A DNA stretch of 64,000 nt. Origin: Carnegiea gigantea. Lineage: Eukaryota; Streptophyta; Magnoliopsida; Caryophyllales; Cactaceae. The notes below the pieces were generated by a model. That model saw only the letters and a program-made list of their open reading frames with translations. It had not been told where the DNA came from and ran no database searches. This document shows positions 20,460-32,201 of this stretch, one piece after another (the first letter of the stretch is position 1; the number at the start of each line of letters is the position of its first letter). The stretch covers positions 1,221,001 to 1,285,000 of the forward strand of contig JAKOGI010000002.1 of NCBI GenBank assembly GCA_029747015.1, read 5' to 3'. A program made the position numbers and the translations under genes.

Positions 20460-21352
20460 AGATTGGAAGTGGTTGCAAATTTGGAAATCAAAAGGGCGGG
20501 AAAAGAGTTGTATTATTGATTACTTTTTTGGTTGCTTAATGCTGAGGGTCAGTAGTCATGGCCCAATTTGGAAAATATATGAATCTGACTCGTGTGATAC
20601 AAATCATACTTACGAGCAGCAAAATATTACGTACTCCCAGGAGCATGTACGCCTATTTTCGCTTATATCTATTTTTTTCAGTGTGTATTTGTTATATGAG
20701 CGGTTTATTAATATATGTTTTGCTTGCGCTGCTTCCCAGAGTATATGCTCTCATATGTGTATTATAGGTATTGCGAACCAACCATGCATGCATGTTGAGA
20801 AAACCTAAAGGCATGCTGTGATTTTAGGTGTCGGTGAAAGTTTATGGCTTCCCTAAGCCACCACTTTAATTGATGGCCACAAGGTTAATTATTTGTACGA
20901 TCCATTCTAGTCGGTTTCATGGACTGCATTTTCTAGCCGCCATTCAAGAAGACTAAAACAGTCTGGACACAATGAAAAGCACGTTCAAATTAGTTTCATA
21001 TGTTATTGAGCTTCTAATTATTAATTTAAATTCTTATTTGAATTGGTCATTAGTAATCAACAATATCAAAATTATAAATATCTTGTTACACGACATTTTT
21101 TAATTTAAAATTATATTATTAATTAAGTTTTAAATTAAAAAATGGTATGATTGAATAATCGAAATATATTACAACTTATAAATTGTGTACAATAATTTTT
21201 TTATCCATAATTTTTCACATCTGCAAACCTGATTAGGTGTCATTTTTTGTACTCGTCAGTGTAGCTGATAAGTATTTAAGCTTAGAAATTCATAATTAAT
21301 TATAATTATAAAAAATTTGATGATTTTAAATCAAAAAAACTAATTTAGGTTG
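20460..21352. repeat. Upstream AT-rich module, copy R1, unit 1
   Basis: This non-coding stretch upstream of the P450 shares ordered blocks with 22,126-22,610. Shared blocks include GGTTGCAAATTTGGAAATC, TTTCTAGCCGCC, CAATGAAAAGCACGT and AGCTGATAA. Order and orientation are the same, so it is a diverged direct repeat. It stops where the TRIM fragment starts. Confidence 0.65.
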
Positions 21353-21728
21353 TGTTAAATTTTTAATATCAATTGAGTTATTAACAAAGAGTCATGTATA
21401 TGAGATCAAATAAGGTTCCAACCCAAAACCAATTGACAATAGATAGAGTAACTCACAAGCTTATATACATATCCAAACTCTTTAATTTCATCAATATGAG
21501 ACAACACTTACTATCATATTATTTGAATTTTATCAATGTGGGACAATACCCACTTTCATACTCTAACATGCCTTCAAATGGGGACAATAGCAAATCAAGA
21601 TCAAGTAACCCACTCTGATACCATGTTAAAATTTTAATATCAATTGGTTATAAACAAAGAATTATGTATATAAGCTCAAATGAGGTTTCAACTCAAAATC
21701 AATTGGCAATAGGTGTAGTAACTCACAA
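21353..21728 (-). mobile_element. TRIM fragment, unit 1
   Basis: In + view: one complete 216-bp LTR (21,353-21,568, TGTTAAAT to CTCTAACA), a 55-bp internal segment containing CTCTGATACCA (reverse complement of the tRNA-iMet primer-binding site, 21,613-21,623), and a second LTR cut off at about 21,728. It is the same family as the complete TRIM at 62,988-63,523, in opposite orientation. TRIMs are non-coding retrotransposons mobilised by partner elements. Confidence 0.8.
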
Positions 21729-22095
21729 TCGGGCAATTGAGTTCGGACATTGAACAACTAATTTATGTGTAATTTAGTCATATTCTCTAGAAAATCTTAT
21801 GAAAACAACATCGGACAACAGGTTCTGACATTGAAAAATTAGGTTTGGATTCGATCATACAAAATTTCAGTCGAAATGTCCTAAAGTCATAGCACAAATT
21901 TGGATATTCAGACAATCGGTCCGGACATGAACATTCGAATAATCGGGTCTGAACGTTGGACATTTAGGTCCGAGTCTAGGTCTAGTCAGAATGTCCGATT
22001 TATAATCCAAATCGGGTCCGAAAATGAAATTTTTGTCCGAATGTCTAATTTATCTGAACCCAATTTGACCCGGATTCAAAATTTTGCCTGCCCTA
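21729..22095. mobile_element. Possible hAT-type non-coding element end, unit 1
   Basis: The segment is full of GTCCGAA/TTCGGAC and GGGTC motifs and ends in GCCCTA. Read in reverse this gives TAGGGC, similar to hAT termini. The left end and a TSD were not found, so it may be truncated by the same event that cut the TRIM. Unit 2 has the same segment at 59,621-59,988. Confidence 0.4.
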
Positions 22096-22125
22096 ATTCA
22101 ACTAGTGGCCCGTGTGGGACATATA

Positions 22126-22610
22126 TTTGATTTTTGGTTGCAAATTTGGAAATCGAAAGGTGGAAAACCAAAAAAAAGTTGTATTTGTAAGTACTTTTTA
22201 GGCTGCTTAAAACTGAGAGTCAAAAGTCATGGCAAATTCGGAAAAACTAAAAAGAGTTGTATCGATTCTAACCGGGTTCATGTACTCCGTTTTCTAGCCG
22301 CCGTTCTAGAAGACTAGAAGAGCCTTGACAATGAAAAGCACGTGCAAATTATTGAGCTTGTAATTATTAATTTAAATTCTTAGTTGGATTAGTTCTTAAA
22401 TTGAAAAAACAATGGCATGATTGAATAGTAAAAGCATGTTACAACTTATAAATTGTATAAAATTATCTTTTTATTTGTAATTTTTACATCTATAAACACA
22501 ATTAGAGTGCTGCTATGTACTCTCGGCGCAGCTGATAAATATATAAGTTTAAGAATTCATATAATTACAATTATCAAAAATTTGGTGATTTTAAATCTAA
22601 AAAATTAATT
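22126..22610. repeat. Upstream AT-rich module, copy R2, unit 1
   Basis: A second, diverged copy of the module at 20,460-21,352. Compared with unit 2 (60,010-60,655) it lacks about 170 bp around 22,245, so this deletion arose in unit 1 after duplication. Confidence 0.62.
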
Positions 22611-23893
22611 TGCTTTATTCCGATGGACTTGTCTTTCCACGGATGTTCCGACTGCACTCCGACAGAATCTGACATTCTGACGGAATTCCTGTCGAAAAAT
22701 ATTTAAAAATTTTCAAAAAACTTTTTGGAGCCAGGTTAAATGGAGGAAAATTGAAAAAAAATTGATTTCCAATGGAAAAATCCGCCAAAACTTCTCCTAT
22801 AAATCTCGTCCCATAGCCTCTTTTTTTTGCTGCTTGCTTCACAAAAAACAAAGAGAAAGAGAAAGAGACATCACCAACAGCTCCCCCGACCATCGCCCCC
22901 ACTGCCCTCTGCGGCTGCCAGAGCGTTTTTACGTCCTTCCCAAGTCGGCGTCATTTGCTTCTAATTTATTGAGAAGGTTTTTATGTGTGTAATTTCCACC
23001 CAAATTTGTAGTGAATTAAGCATATAAATTGAATTTGATAGTTTATATAGTAAGTTAGTCTGTACGTAATTTCATAAATTTGAAAATTTATTCTTAATTT
23101 TGTAATTTATTTCATTGTTAAACAATGTGATTTTTTTATTAATAAAGTAGAATTTAATGTTAATAATGAAGTCATGAATTTAATGTTAATAACCAGGATT
23201 TATCGTATGTTAGTTACATCGCAAAAAGTCTATACAGTTGGGTGCTTTATTTTTTTATAATTTTTAGAAAAAAACTAAAAACACCAACGGAGTTCCGATG
23301 AAAATTGACAGTTTCACATGGAGTTCTGGCGAAATTTCGACGGAATCTGGCGGAAGTTCCGACGGATTTTTCCTAAATTTTAAAAATTTGAATTGAAATA
23401 TTTCGTCGAATTTTTGTTGGAAGAACTTTTGATGGATTGTGTCAGTCCATCAGAAAGACTTCTTGACGGGCCATATTCCGACGCCGTCTATCGGTCGGAA
23501 AATTTAATGAATTTTTCGATAAAAAAATATTCTTTGTTTAGTCCAAAATTCCATTGGAATTTTATTTTTTTAGTAGTAAGAATATTTTTAAGGTTTTTAG
23601 TAAGAAGTCTTATGTTTAATTTGAACTTCACATCCCATACTAGATTTTAATTCAAGATGTAAGTATTCTTCAACATCGATCCACTCAAGCACGTTAGCAG
23701 TGACTTTCTTATTAAGAAAAAATGGCAGTACTGAATTTTAAAATGTATGAAGTTAGACTCACAGTACAAAAATTTTGTATGCTTGTAATTGATAAAGACT
23801 AGTTAAAATTTGTTTGATGTTAAAAAATCTATCTATTCAAGTCAAAGATATAAAGTGATCAGAAGAAGAGCGCATTATAAACGTGATGTCGAA
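22611..23893. repeat. Region with repeated TTCCGACGGA-type motifs, no gene
   Basis: Clusters of CCGACGGA and its variants occur at 22,615-22,700 and 23,285-23,500. They flank an AT-rich core with a TATA-like CTATAAAT (22,798) and an AG-rich leader-like stretch. Such motif clusters are common in subterminal regions of plant CACTA and related DNA transposons, but I could not define ends or a TSD. No ORF looks real. Unit 2 has the equivalent at 60,656-62,019. Confidence 0.4.
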
Positions 23894-24004
23894 GTTTGGA
23901 TGACATCCCTCCTTGGGCACCGAAGCCAAGTGAGAGGAATTCCTAGGGACTCTAGGGTTTGCTAGTCCAAGGGACTTTCTTTGTCTGATTCGGATCAGTC
24001 TCCA

Positions 24005-24934
24005 ATGGCAGATTGCAGCCACAATGGTGACTCGAACAGCAGCATCAACTCGAAAGGTAAAGGGAAAGGGAAGCAAACAGTAAGAACCATTATTAGATGG
24101 GAGAAACAAGAGAATGAAGAAGAACCTTCAAGGCTATCCCTTTGCTTGGTGGGCAACGTATGGACAATCAGAAAATTTAACGCTTTCGCTTTCATATCAA
24201 CAATGGCAAAGGTATGGAATTCGATGCATGGAGTCGAAGCAAAGGAAATAGGGAGAAATCTTTTCCTATTTCAGTTTCATCACTGGAAGGATATAGAGAG
24301 GGTAATGGAGGGACAACTATGATTTTTTGATAAAAATGTGGTAGCACTAGATGGGATAAAAGGAGATTTGCAACCATCTATCATTGGGGAAGCCCTTCAT
24401 CATGTACCCTTTTGGTTTAAAGTATACAACCCTCCCTTTAAGGGTAGACGCAAACATAACATCAAAGCAGTGGCAAAGGCTATCGGAGTGTATATTAAAA
24501 CTGACGAAGATGTGCTAGCGGGGTGGACAAAATCCCGGCGTTTCAAAGTCATGGTGGACCTCAGAGAACCAATGGTGGATGAAGTCCACGTAAGGCAAGA
24601 CTCAGGAAGAGAAGTAGCCTTGCAAGTTAAGTATGAACAATTTCCTAATATATGCTGCTACTGTGGGAGACTAGGTCACATTGAGAAGGATTGTGCTGAA
24701 AAGGAGGACGAAAATGAAGAGCGGGCTGCCTTTAACTATGGAGAATGGCTACATGCTTCTCCATGGAAACCCCCAAGAAAAAGCAATAACACCCATGGCC
24801 AAAATACAGCACAACGTAGCCTGGTGTTTATACTAAAAAGAGACCAAAAACAACCAAGGGAAAGTGAAATCGAAGAGGTGGTGTCGGGCATTCTGCAAGC
24901 AAATTTTGTGGAAAAGGGAACTGACCCAACGTAA
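24005..24934 (+). pseudogene. LINE ORF1 (DUF4283 and CCHC zinc knuckle), unit 2
   Basis: The ATG at 24,005 begins MADCSHNGDS. The frame holds a DUF4283-like RNA-binding fold (SRLSLCLVGNVWTI, then LFQFHHWKDIERVMEGQ). A single TGA at 24,320-24,322 breaks it, where Trp is expected before FF. The downstream part has VPFWFKVYNPP, AKAIGVYIKTDED and the zinc knuckle CCYCGRLGHIEKDC, ending at TAA (24,932-24,934). An upstream in-frame TTG at 23,981 was not chosen because ATG is available. ORF1 protein coats LINE RNA. This is the best-preserved LINE coding region in the window. Confidence 0.85.
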
Positions 24935-25351
24935 ATAAGAAGCGATAAGCAGGAAGGGCAAGAAGAAAGAAAACATGAAAGGATGAAAAAAGGAGAGTGT
25001 AATGTAATAACCGACCCTAACCCATATTTATTTATTTAAATTATATGTATTTATTTAACAAATCATGTTTATTTATTTAATTTATCATGTTTATGGATTT
25101 AATCACTCATGGTTATTTGTTTAACCAAATCATGTTCAATAATTCAATTACCCTCAATTTATATATTTATTGAATTACCTTATGTCATTTAAATTTATCG
25201 CTTTCATTTATCATATTTACTCATCCTGGTCGGGGGATATTTCATTTGGGTCCCATTTTACAATTCAAGTTTCATTGATTGTTAATTCAAGTTTTGATTA
25301 ATTAAATATCGGGTGAATCGATAGTAGGCCTCCGCAATTATGGTTTGTGAA

Positions 25352-25416
25352 TTTATTATTATTATTATCATTATTATTGTTATTATTGTTATTATCATTA
25401 TTGTTATTATTATTTT
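25352..25416. repeat. ATT/TTG-type trinucleotide microsatellite
   Basis: An imperfect run of TTA/ATT triplets with occasional ATC and GTT interruptions, lying inside the solo LTR. Confidence 0.85.
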
Positions 25417-27845
25417 TATAACATTACAAAAATTTAATTTTGAATTATGCAAAAACGTTATCGTTACGAAGCGTTTTATTCCCTAACCCAACTAATTTCA
25501 ACCCAACTGAAGCCCAACAAGTTTGCATTCTTTAACCTAACTGATTACCATGATTTAAAGCTAACCATGGTTAACAAAAGCTTTGCTGGGGATAAAATTT
25601 CAGCCACAAGTTAGATTAGTCAAAACAAATACAAATCTACCCAAAAAACTCCATTTTCTCTCTCCTCTCTCTCTCCCCCCCCCTCACAGCAGCAACCCAG
25701 CCACTATTTGAGCTATTTCTGGTCACTTTTTCGGCCAGCTCAAGTGTTTCCCGACTCCCATTAGCATCCTAGTACCTCTATCTACCATCCTCCATTATCA
25801 AAACCATTAAACCTCACCTCCATCTCTACTTATCTTCAAGAAAAGTGAGTAATCTTGACATTTGATGTTGTTGGTTTTGAATTTTATTTTAGTTTTGATT
25901 CTTGTTTTGCTATTTATGATCATTGATCACGATGTTTTGATAAGAAATAAGAGTTGTTTTGGTGTTGATCATGGCAAAGTTGAGCTTGATTTATGCTAGG
26001 GTTTAGGGATGATCATGTTCATGCAAGCTTAAGTTCAAACCAAGTTTACGGATTGATTTATATTTGATTTTGTAATATTTAGTTATATTGATGATTATGA
26101 TGATATTTTTGATGATTTGGAATGATTGCAAGTGAGGATTTGTGTGAAAAAGAGAGGGGGAAACTAAAATAGTGAAGGCTGAAAATTTCAGAAAAACAAT
26201 GCAGATTTTGAGATTAAACTGGTAATGATCAGCCCATGAAAAATTATCATTTTTAGTGGGTAGATAGTTTAGTGTGTTAACTTTCAAATGGCTTTTGAAT
26301 CGCCTTAATCCAAGGTCTGTGAAAAACGTTATGGTCTTTCTACCAAAACTGCGTAGAATGGGACTAAAAATGATACACTTGTATTTTAGCCCCATTTTGG
26401 GAACCCTATTGTGGGAATCACATTTTGTGTTGCAAATAAAAACTTTTTGGGACTTCTTAATGTTTTCATATTAGGATTTTAGGTCTCCATTTGAGATCTA
26501 GGGTGAAAGTTATGAATTTTTGAAATGAACTCACCTACTTTGGTGCAAATTGAGCTATTATTGTAATTTCTGTGCAGCGTATACTTAGAGAAAAATTCTG
26601 AAAATTTTGCTATAGATTGTCCATATTATTTTCGAATTTCCTATAAGATTTCATGAATTTTAGTTCAGTATTTTGACTTTGGTGATTTTTAGAAGTATTT
26701 TGAGTAATTGTGTAAAGAGCTATAATAAAGATTAAGTGAGATTGATCATGTACTCATTTTGTGTATTTTAGGCTAAGTAAGGTCATTTAAGGGGGAAATG
26801 AATATTCACGGACTTTCATGGAGCTTTTAGCTTGATTAATGAGAAAGAAGAAGATAAGTATACAATTTGGAAGCTTGTTTATGAGCTTTGAATCATTTAT
26901 AGATTTTTTCAAAGAAAATACCAAGCTTAGTGAGCTTAATAGCTTCTGTTGAGTTCAATGACTCATTTGGGGTGGAATTCTATATCTAATGAATTTATGA
27001 ATGAAATATGAGAAGTGGAGAGAGTTGTGACTTAGAAACCATATTTCTCAAACTGCATTATTGCAGTTTATACTATTTTGAACTAAGATATATCCCTCTT
27101 AGCCTCAAACCTATATTACTTACTCAATCAGAATATATCAAATGTATTTATCAAACCAATCTAGTGTACTCGCTGTTATCTTAAATCAAGTTATACATCA
27201 GCAAGTCTTAAATCCGTATCAGTAACCTATTTCAGAAAAGGCCACAACCACTTTTTCAATTGTCACCATTAAGGCCTTTTATTTTGTAATCTCATTTACC
27301 TTATTGTGGACTATTTTACTTTCATTTACTTTATATCAAATTTAATTACTTTCATCAATTCAGTTTTGAAGTTATATTGAAATACCCAAGTTATATATAC
27401 CATATAATTGCTCAATTTCTGCTACACATACTTTTACTTACTCAATTGTGTGAGTAAAGATTATTTACTGACCGCACATACTTACAATGATATTTATGAA
27501 ACAGAGTTGAGGTCTAGTTATCGTTCCCCGTTGTGCATAAGTGTTCTCAAGTCAGAACATATTTATCAAGTCAGATGACATTTATGAAACAAGTGACTTG
27601 TATCAAATTAGATGACATTTTTAAAGACTCAAGGTACGTCTATTGCCTGTATCTTCAGAAAGCAGGATATGTTTATCAAGTTACAACTCTTAATGAGTTT
27701 ATCAATGAATCAGTTTATACAGTGATTTGCCATTTAACTTGTGACCCTGTCAGTTATCATCTATAGGATGTCAGCCCATCATTTACCTGCGCGGCTTCAG
27801 GCCAACTCTTGATCAGATTGGCAGGTGTACATCTATGTATGGATC

Positions 27846-29336
27846 TGTTGATTTAGAGAGTACACAACCACAAGATGGGGGGTGAATTGTGGTGTCCGAT
27901 TTTCACAAGTTGCTGGCAAACAGTCTGAGACCCTGTTCGCACAGGTTGTTCCTGAGATAAGCAGAAGCGAAAATCCAACAAAATTTAATGCGGCAATAAT
28001 GGACACAGGATTTTTTCGTGGAAAACACCTCTAGCCCAACTGAGGTTAAAAACCACGATCTACCTCGTGTAGGATTTAAACACTTCACTAAACGGGCTAA
28101 ACACGTTACAATAGTAACACACCTTGTTACACCTTGTAACACACGTAACTTGTCTTCCCTAAGACGAGTTACCCCACATCCAAAATCCCCTTGATTTGGA
28201 CACACACTCTTCTCACTCTTGTGAAAGAAGAATATAAAGGAAAAACACCCTATTACAATGCTTCTTTAACTAAGCTAATATAGGGTACAATGAAGTCCTA
28301 ATATGCCATTTTTGAAAGCTCAATTAAGTCACTCACAAGGTTCGGTTTTCTTTTCAAACGTTTTAGCTCATGAACTTAGATTTTTTCTCTTTGAAAACCG
28401 ATGTCTCCAAGATTGTAAGAAGCCGCCTTTTATAGTACTTGGAAAACAATTCATCAAATTTTTGGAAACTAAAAAATCTGAAGAATATAGAATCCTTTAC
28501 CCACAAGGGATGGAAAAACTATTTCTGAAATTTTTGGAAACTAAAATCCTAGAGAAAATAGAATCCTTTAGCTATAAGGGGTAAGGTGACATGAGCTGAA
28601 AAACACTTCCTGAACCGCGTGCATAAGGCGGTGTTCTTTAGCAGCTAGCCCATGTTTTTCTCAACTACCTTATCCACTTGCCAAAAATTGGATATTCTTT
28701 TTATTCAAAAAGATTTTGCAAATCCCTTAAGATTTTTGATAACCGTTTTTAGGGTAAGGAATAAAATACTCCATAGAAAAATCTTTCTTGCAAATCTTTG
28801 AAGAAGCTGCTCAAAATCCAAAAGATAAAAATCGTGCAAAGCAGTTTTTCGCAGCTTATTCGGGAAACACCCTGATCGCCCTGTTCCCAGGGTTGTTCTG
28901 AAGGGTGATCCGAAATATTTTCCGAAAAGCAAAACCGTTTCCAGTGAGTGGTAAATTAAAACTTTCTAATTGGCATATTAACAAGAGTCTAAAAATATAA
29001 AACCAAATCAGATCAAGACATCTTGTTGTAACCACTAGTCATCTTGTAGAACGACTTTGCTGCAAACACTTCACAGAACCTGTTTGTCACAGCTGCACTT
29101 ATATCTTATGTTTTAAACACTTCACAGGATATGCTTCAAAATACCTTACAGAGCCTGTTCCTTATGGTTGTTCTTACATTGCTGACTTGAGTACCTGTTT
29201 TTGATAAACCATTAGTCAAGCAGTTTTAATATATTGAAGAACAGCAGTAAGGCCCTATTGGTAAAGCCTGTTTGGAACAACAACAACAACTACAACACTT
29301 GAATTTATTATCATCAAAACCTTATACATTCTAACA
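27846..29336 (-). repeat. 3' LTR of Sirevirus B
   Basis: 1,491 bp; in + view it begins TGTTGATTTAGAG and ends ATTCTAACA. It pairs with 37,422-38,922. Confidence 0.92.
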
Positions 29337-29352
29337 AATTCCCCCTTTTTGA
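29337..29352 (-). promoter_or_regulatory. Polypurine tract of Sirevirus B
   Basis: On the minus strand the sequence reads AAAAAGGGGGAATT directly before the 3' LTR, the plus-strand priming site. Confidence 0.8.
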
Positions 29353-29814
29353 TGATGACAAACCAAGTGACCATATTGACTTTCAAGGACAATTGAAGTG
29401 ATTAGTGCCAATTATTTATAGGACCGACAATTCAAATGAAGCAGTCAGTATCGAAAGAGTGTAAGAAATTTAACTTGTCCATGGAAAAACTAAAACAATA
29501 TTGGTCATCCTAACTTCCCCCTTTTAGCATCATTAAAAAGTAGGGGCGAAGAGTCAAACAGAGGGTGTTTGCTATCACCACCACTTGGGTAATGGAGGAA
29601 AGGCGACAGGCGATACACTCAAGTGTGTTGGTACGGTAATGAGATTGGCCATCCTAATCACACACAAGCAATTCACAACAGAAATCAAGCAAGGCAAAGC
29701 CAATTAAAAAACAAGATAACCTGTCATTCACCAAACGAGTGCAACAGAAGGTACAAACTAGCAAGAGAAGTGAGAAGTGGGAACAGGCTATGAGGACAAC
29801 AGATGGGGGGTTGA

Positions 29815-31770
29815 TTAGAGAGCAGGAGGGGAAAATTTTGCTGAGAGGGAAGAGAGAAGGGCGAGGATATCTTCATGGCGTTTTGCATTGAGAGCCTTTT
29901 CCTCATCCAGGGCAGCCTTTACCGCAGTAAGCTCAGCACTGAGTTGAGAATTTTCTTCCAAAGCAGCCTCAAGCTTGACTGAGGAACTGCCAGGAACAGG
30001 AGGACGGGGTGTTTTGGTCCCCTGTTCTGAGGCAGACCCCTCAACCAGAGTGTATCCACACCCCATAAGGGTGTTACTTCCAATCTCATCAATGAACCGA
30101 GCACCCACCTTCTTCTGCAGAGTCACCCCAAAGTGCTCAAACACACTAGTCAAGAAGAAGCCGTATTCCAGGTCATGTTCCCTGGAGGTGTTTGCAATTC
30201 TTGCTATGTGGCGAATCATGATGGCAGGAAGGTTGATTTGTTCTTCCTTGTCCATCAGATCCATCAAACATTGATCCATGGCATCAGCAAAATTGCGACC
30301 CTGGCCCCTGGGGATGACATTCTTGATGATAAACTAGAATATCAATTGATGGAGCGATATCATGTCCCCTTTCTTCACGGACTTGGGTGTTTGGAAGCTT
30401 GATTGCTGGCTAAATTTCTGGGAGAGCTCCAGCAGCCTGACTGTCCCTAGAATAGTCTTGTCTTCTCTCACATATATATCAAAGCCCGTGGAGGGAATCC
30501 CAAGAATTTTCCCTAATATCTTCGCATCAAAGCGAAGCTGCTTTCCATTAACAATACTTGTCACCACTCTTTCGGTGACAGTGCAGTTGACATAGAACTC
30601 TGCCAACTCATGTACAGAACACCCCAACTGGGTGTTTGTAAACAACTCATACCACCCCTGTACACGCAGCTTGTGCAGAAATACCCCCAGACCCTGTTTC
30701 TTAAAATATTTGACCTTTATAATTTTGCCCCTGACAACCCGTCTCTGAATCAATTGGGTCAGTTTAGCTGAGATTGCAGACGGGGTAGATTTCTTGGCTC
30801 GTCTAGGTTGGGGCTCAGTAGGAGGGTCTTGGGTGGAGGCATATTTGAGAGAGGCTTTTCTCTTGGGAGTTTTGAGGGGTGATGGTTTTGGTATAGGAAG
30901 AGGCTTATCCTCTGAGGACTCTGAGAACACGGGCGTACCCTATTTGAAGGCAGTGTTCTCAGTGTCGCTATCTGATGAAGGCTCAGAGGAGGAATCAATC
31001 TCCTCAACAACAGGGGCTGACTGTTTGGCAGGACGAGGAGTGGAGTGAAAAGCTATTCGGGCTGATTTTCTTGTGGGTCTGTTTGTGGGTTTGGCCGAAG
31101 AGGGGATTTGTGGTTTTGGTTTGACAAGGGGTTCACTTTTTGAGGGCTCTTCAGTCTGGCCGCTTTTAGGCCTTGATGGTGGTCGTGTTCTTGGCATTCT
31201 AGTACGCCTAACCACAATTTTGTACCGTTTGCGTTTCTCACCGGTTGGTGGTATCGGTGTGGCTTGTTCAGTTTTGGCAGGGGCCTCCTCCAGTTGACCA
31301 TTACTTCCCCCTTCTTCTCTTGACAAATCCTCCCCTAGGTTCTCCTTAAAAACTTCAGGCCTTGTTTCTGACCCTGTTTCCTACTCAAGAAACAGCCCAA
31401 ACGAATTAATGTCATCTAACCCATGGTCCAACAAAAAAAGTTCATCTAAAGCCCCAACTTCTCTTTCAGATACCCCAACAAGTTCTTGGGGTTGACATGC
31501 GCCCGTTTTACCAAACAAAATCAATTCCCACCCAAATTTGTACGGGATGTCTTCCAATTTCAGATTCACTGTTCTAAGGTCGATACTTTTCAAAAACCCA
31601 AAAGGTTTATAGGCAATGGGTCGAGGAGGTTCAGTATTTTTATCTTCCATGAGGGCCGTCAGAAATTGTGTAGGTGCAAACAGGGTTGTGGCTGTTTGCA
31701 AGGCTGTGCCCTGTGTCTGGTTGCCCTGGGTCAAGGTCGAGGAGCTCTCGAAGCTAATGGGGAACGCCAT
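29815..31770 (-). pseudogene. Extra 3' ORF of Sirevirus B (plant transposon/envelope-like)
   Basis: Downstream of pol, in the same sense, frames follow one another from 31,770 to 29,815. The N-terminal part (MAFPISFESS) is followed by a Pro/Lys/Ser-rich stretch with basic clusters (KRKRYKIVVRR). A domain then reads RRVVRGKIIKV, YELFTNTQLGCSV, LRFDAKILGKILGIPS, FDIYVREDKT and INLPAIMIRHIARI. The C-terminal part has a heptad-like region, LEENSQLSAELTAVKAAL, that could be a coiled coil. Stops near 31,381, 30,940 and 30,334 split it. The shared domain with 14,831-16,602 and 52,683-54,432 shows it belongs to the element. Function is unknown; envelope-like is a historical label. Confidence 0.78.
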
Positions 31771-32201
31771 TTTTCAGAGGAAGGAGAGAGATTAGGGTTT
31801 CTTGAACAGAGTTTCAAAGCAAGAGAGTTTCGGTGGAGGTGAGAGATTGAGCAAGAGCTTTAAAGGGAGAGAGAGACGTGCGAAATCTTTAAAAGATTTT
31901 GCCCGTTTTTGCAACGGACTTTAGCATTTATTGTGCACGCCTCGGGAAGAGATTAGCAGTTTACAATTTGTTGCACACATTTGACAAACAAGAGGCGTAC
32001 TTGTTCCTGATGCTTGTTCTTAAGGTTACTTTCTCGGTAACATTGGACAATAAGGGCAATCTCATTAGACCTCAACGAGTGTCAGCAAGTTGCAAACCTC
32101 ACATATGCTAAACATAGCACACAAGTTGATTGCAAACAAAAATTTAAAATGTTGTACCCGTCACTTTTAAATTTTGCAAACAGGGAGAGAGAACAGGTTG
32201 G
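31771..32201 (-). other. Spacer between pol and the 3' ORF in Sirevirus B
   Basis: No convincing ORF is seen. It would hold any promoter or splice site used to express the 3' ORF, but I could not identify one. Confidence 0.5.

Noticed and set aside
22762..22992. Frame with RERERD and Pro/Arg-rich tail
   Set aside because: Looks like a translated AG-rich leader; the unit 2 equivalent reads in a different frame with a different sequence.
25352..25416. Short repeats considered as a CRISPR-like array
   Set aside because: It is a simple trinucleotide microsatellite with no spacer structure, and the genome is a plant nuclear genome.
30794..31297. Plus-strand Gly-rich frames opposite the Sirevirus B 3' ORF
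   Set aside because: They are antisense shadows of the Pro/Lys-rich region.
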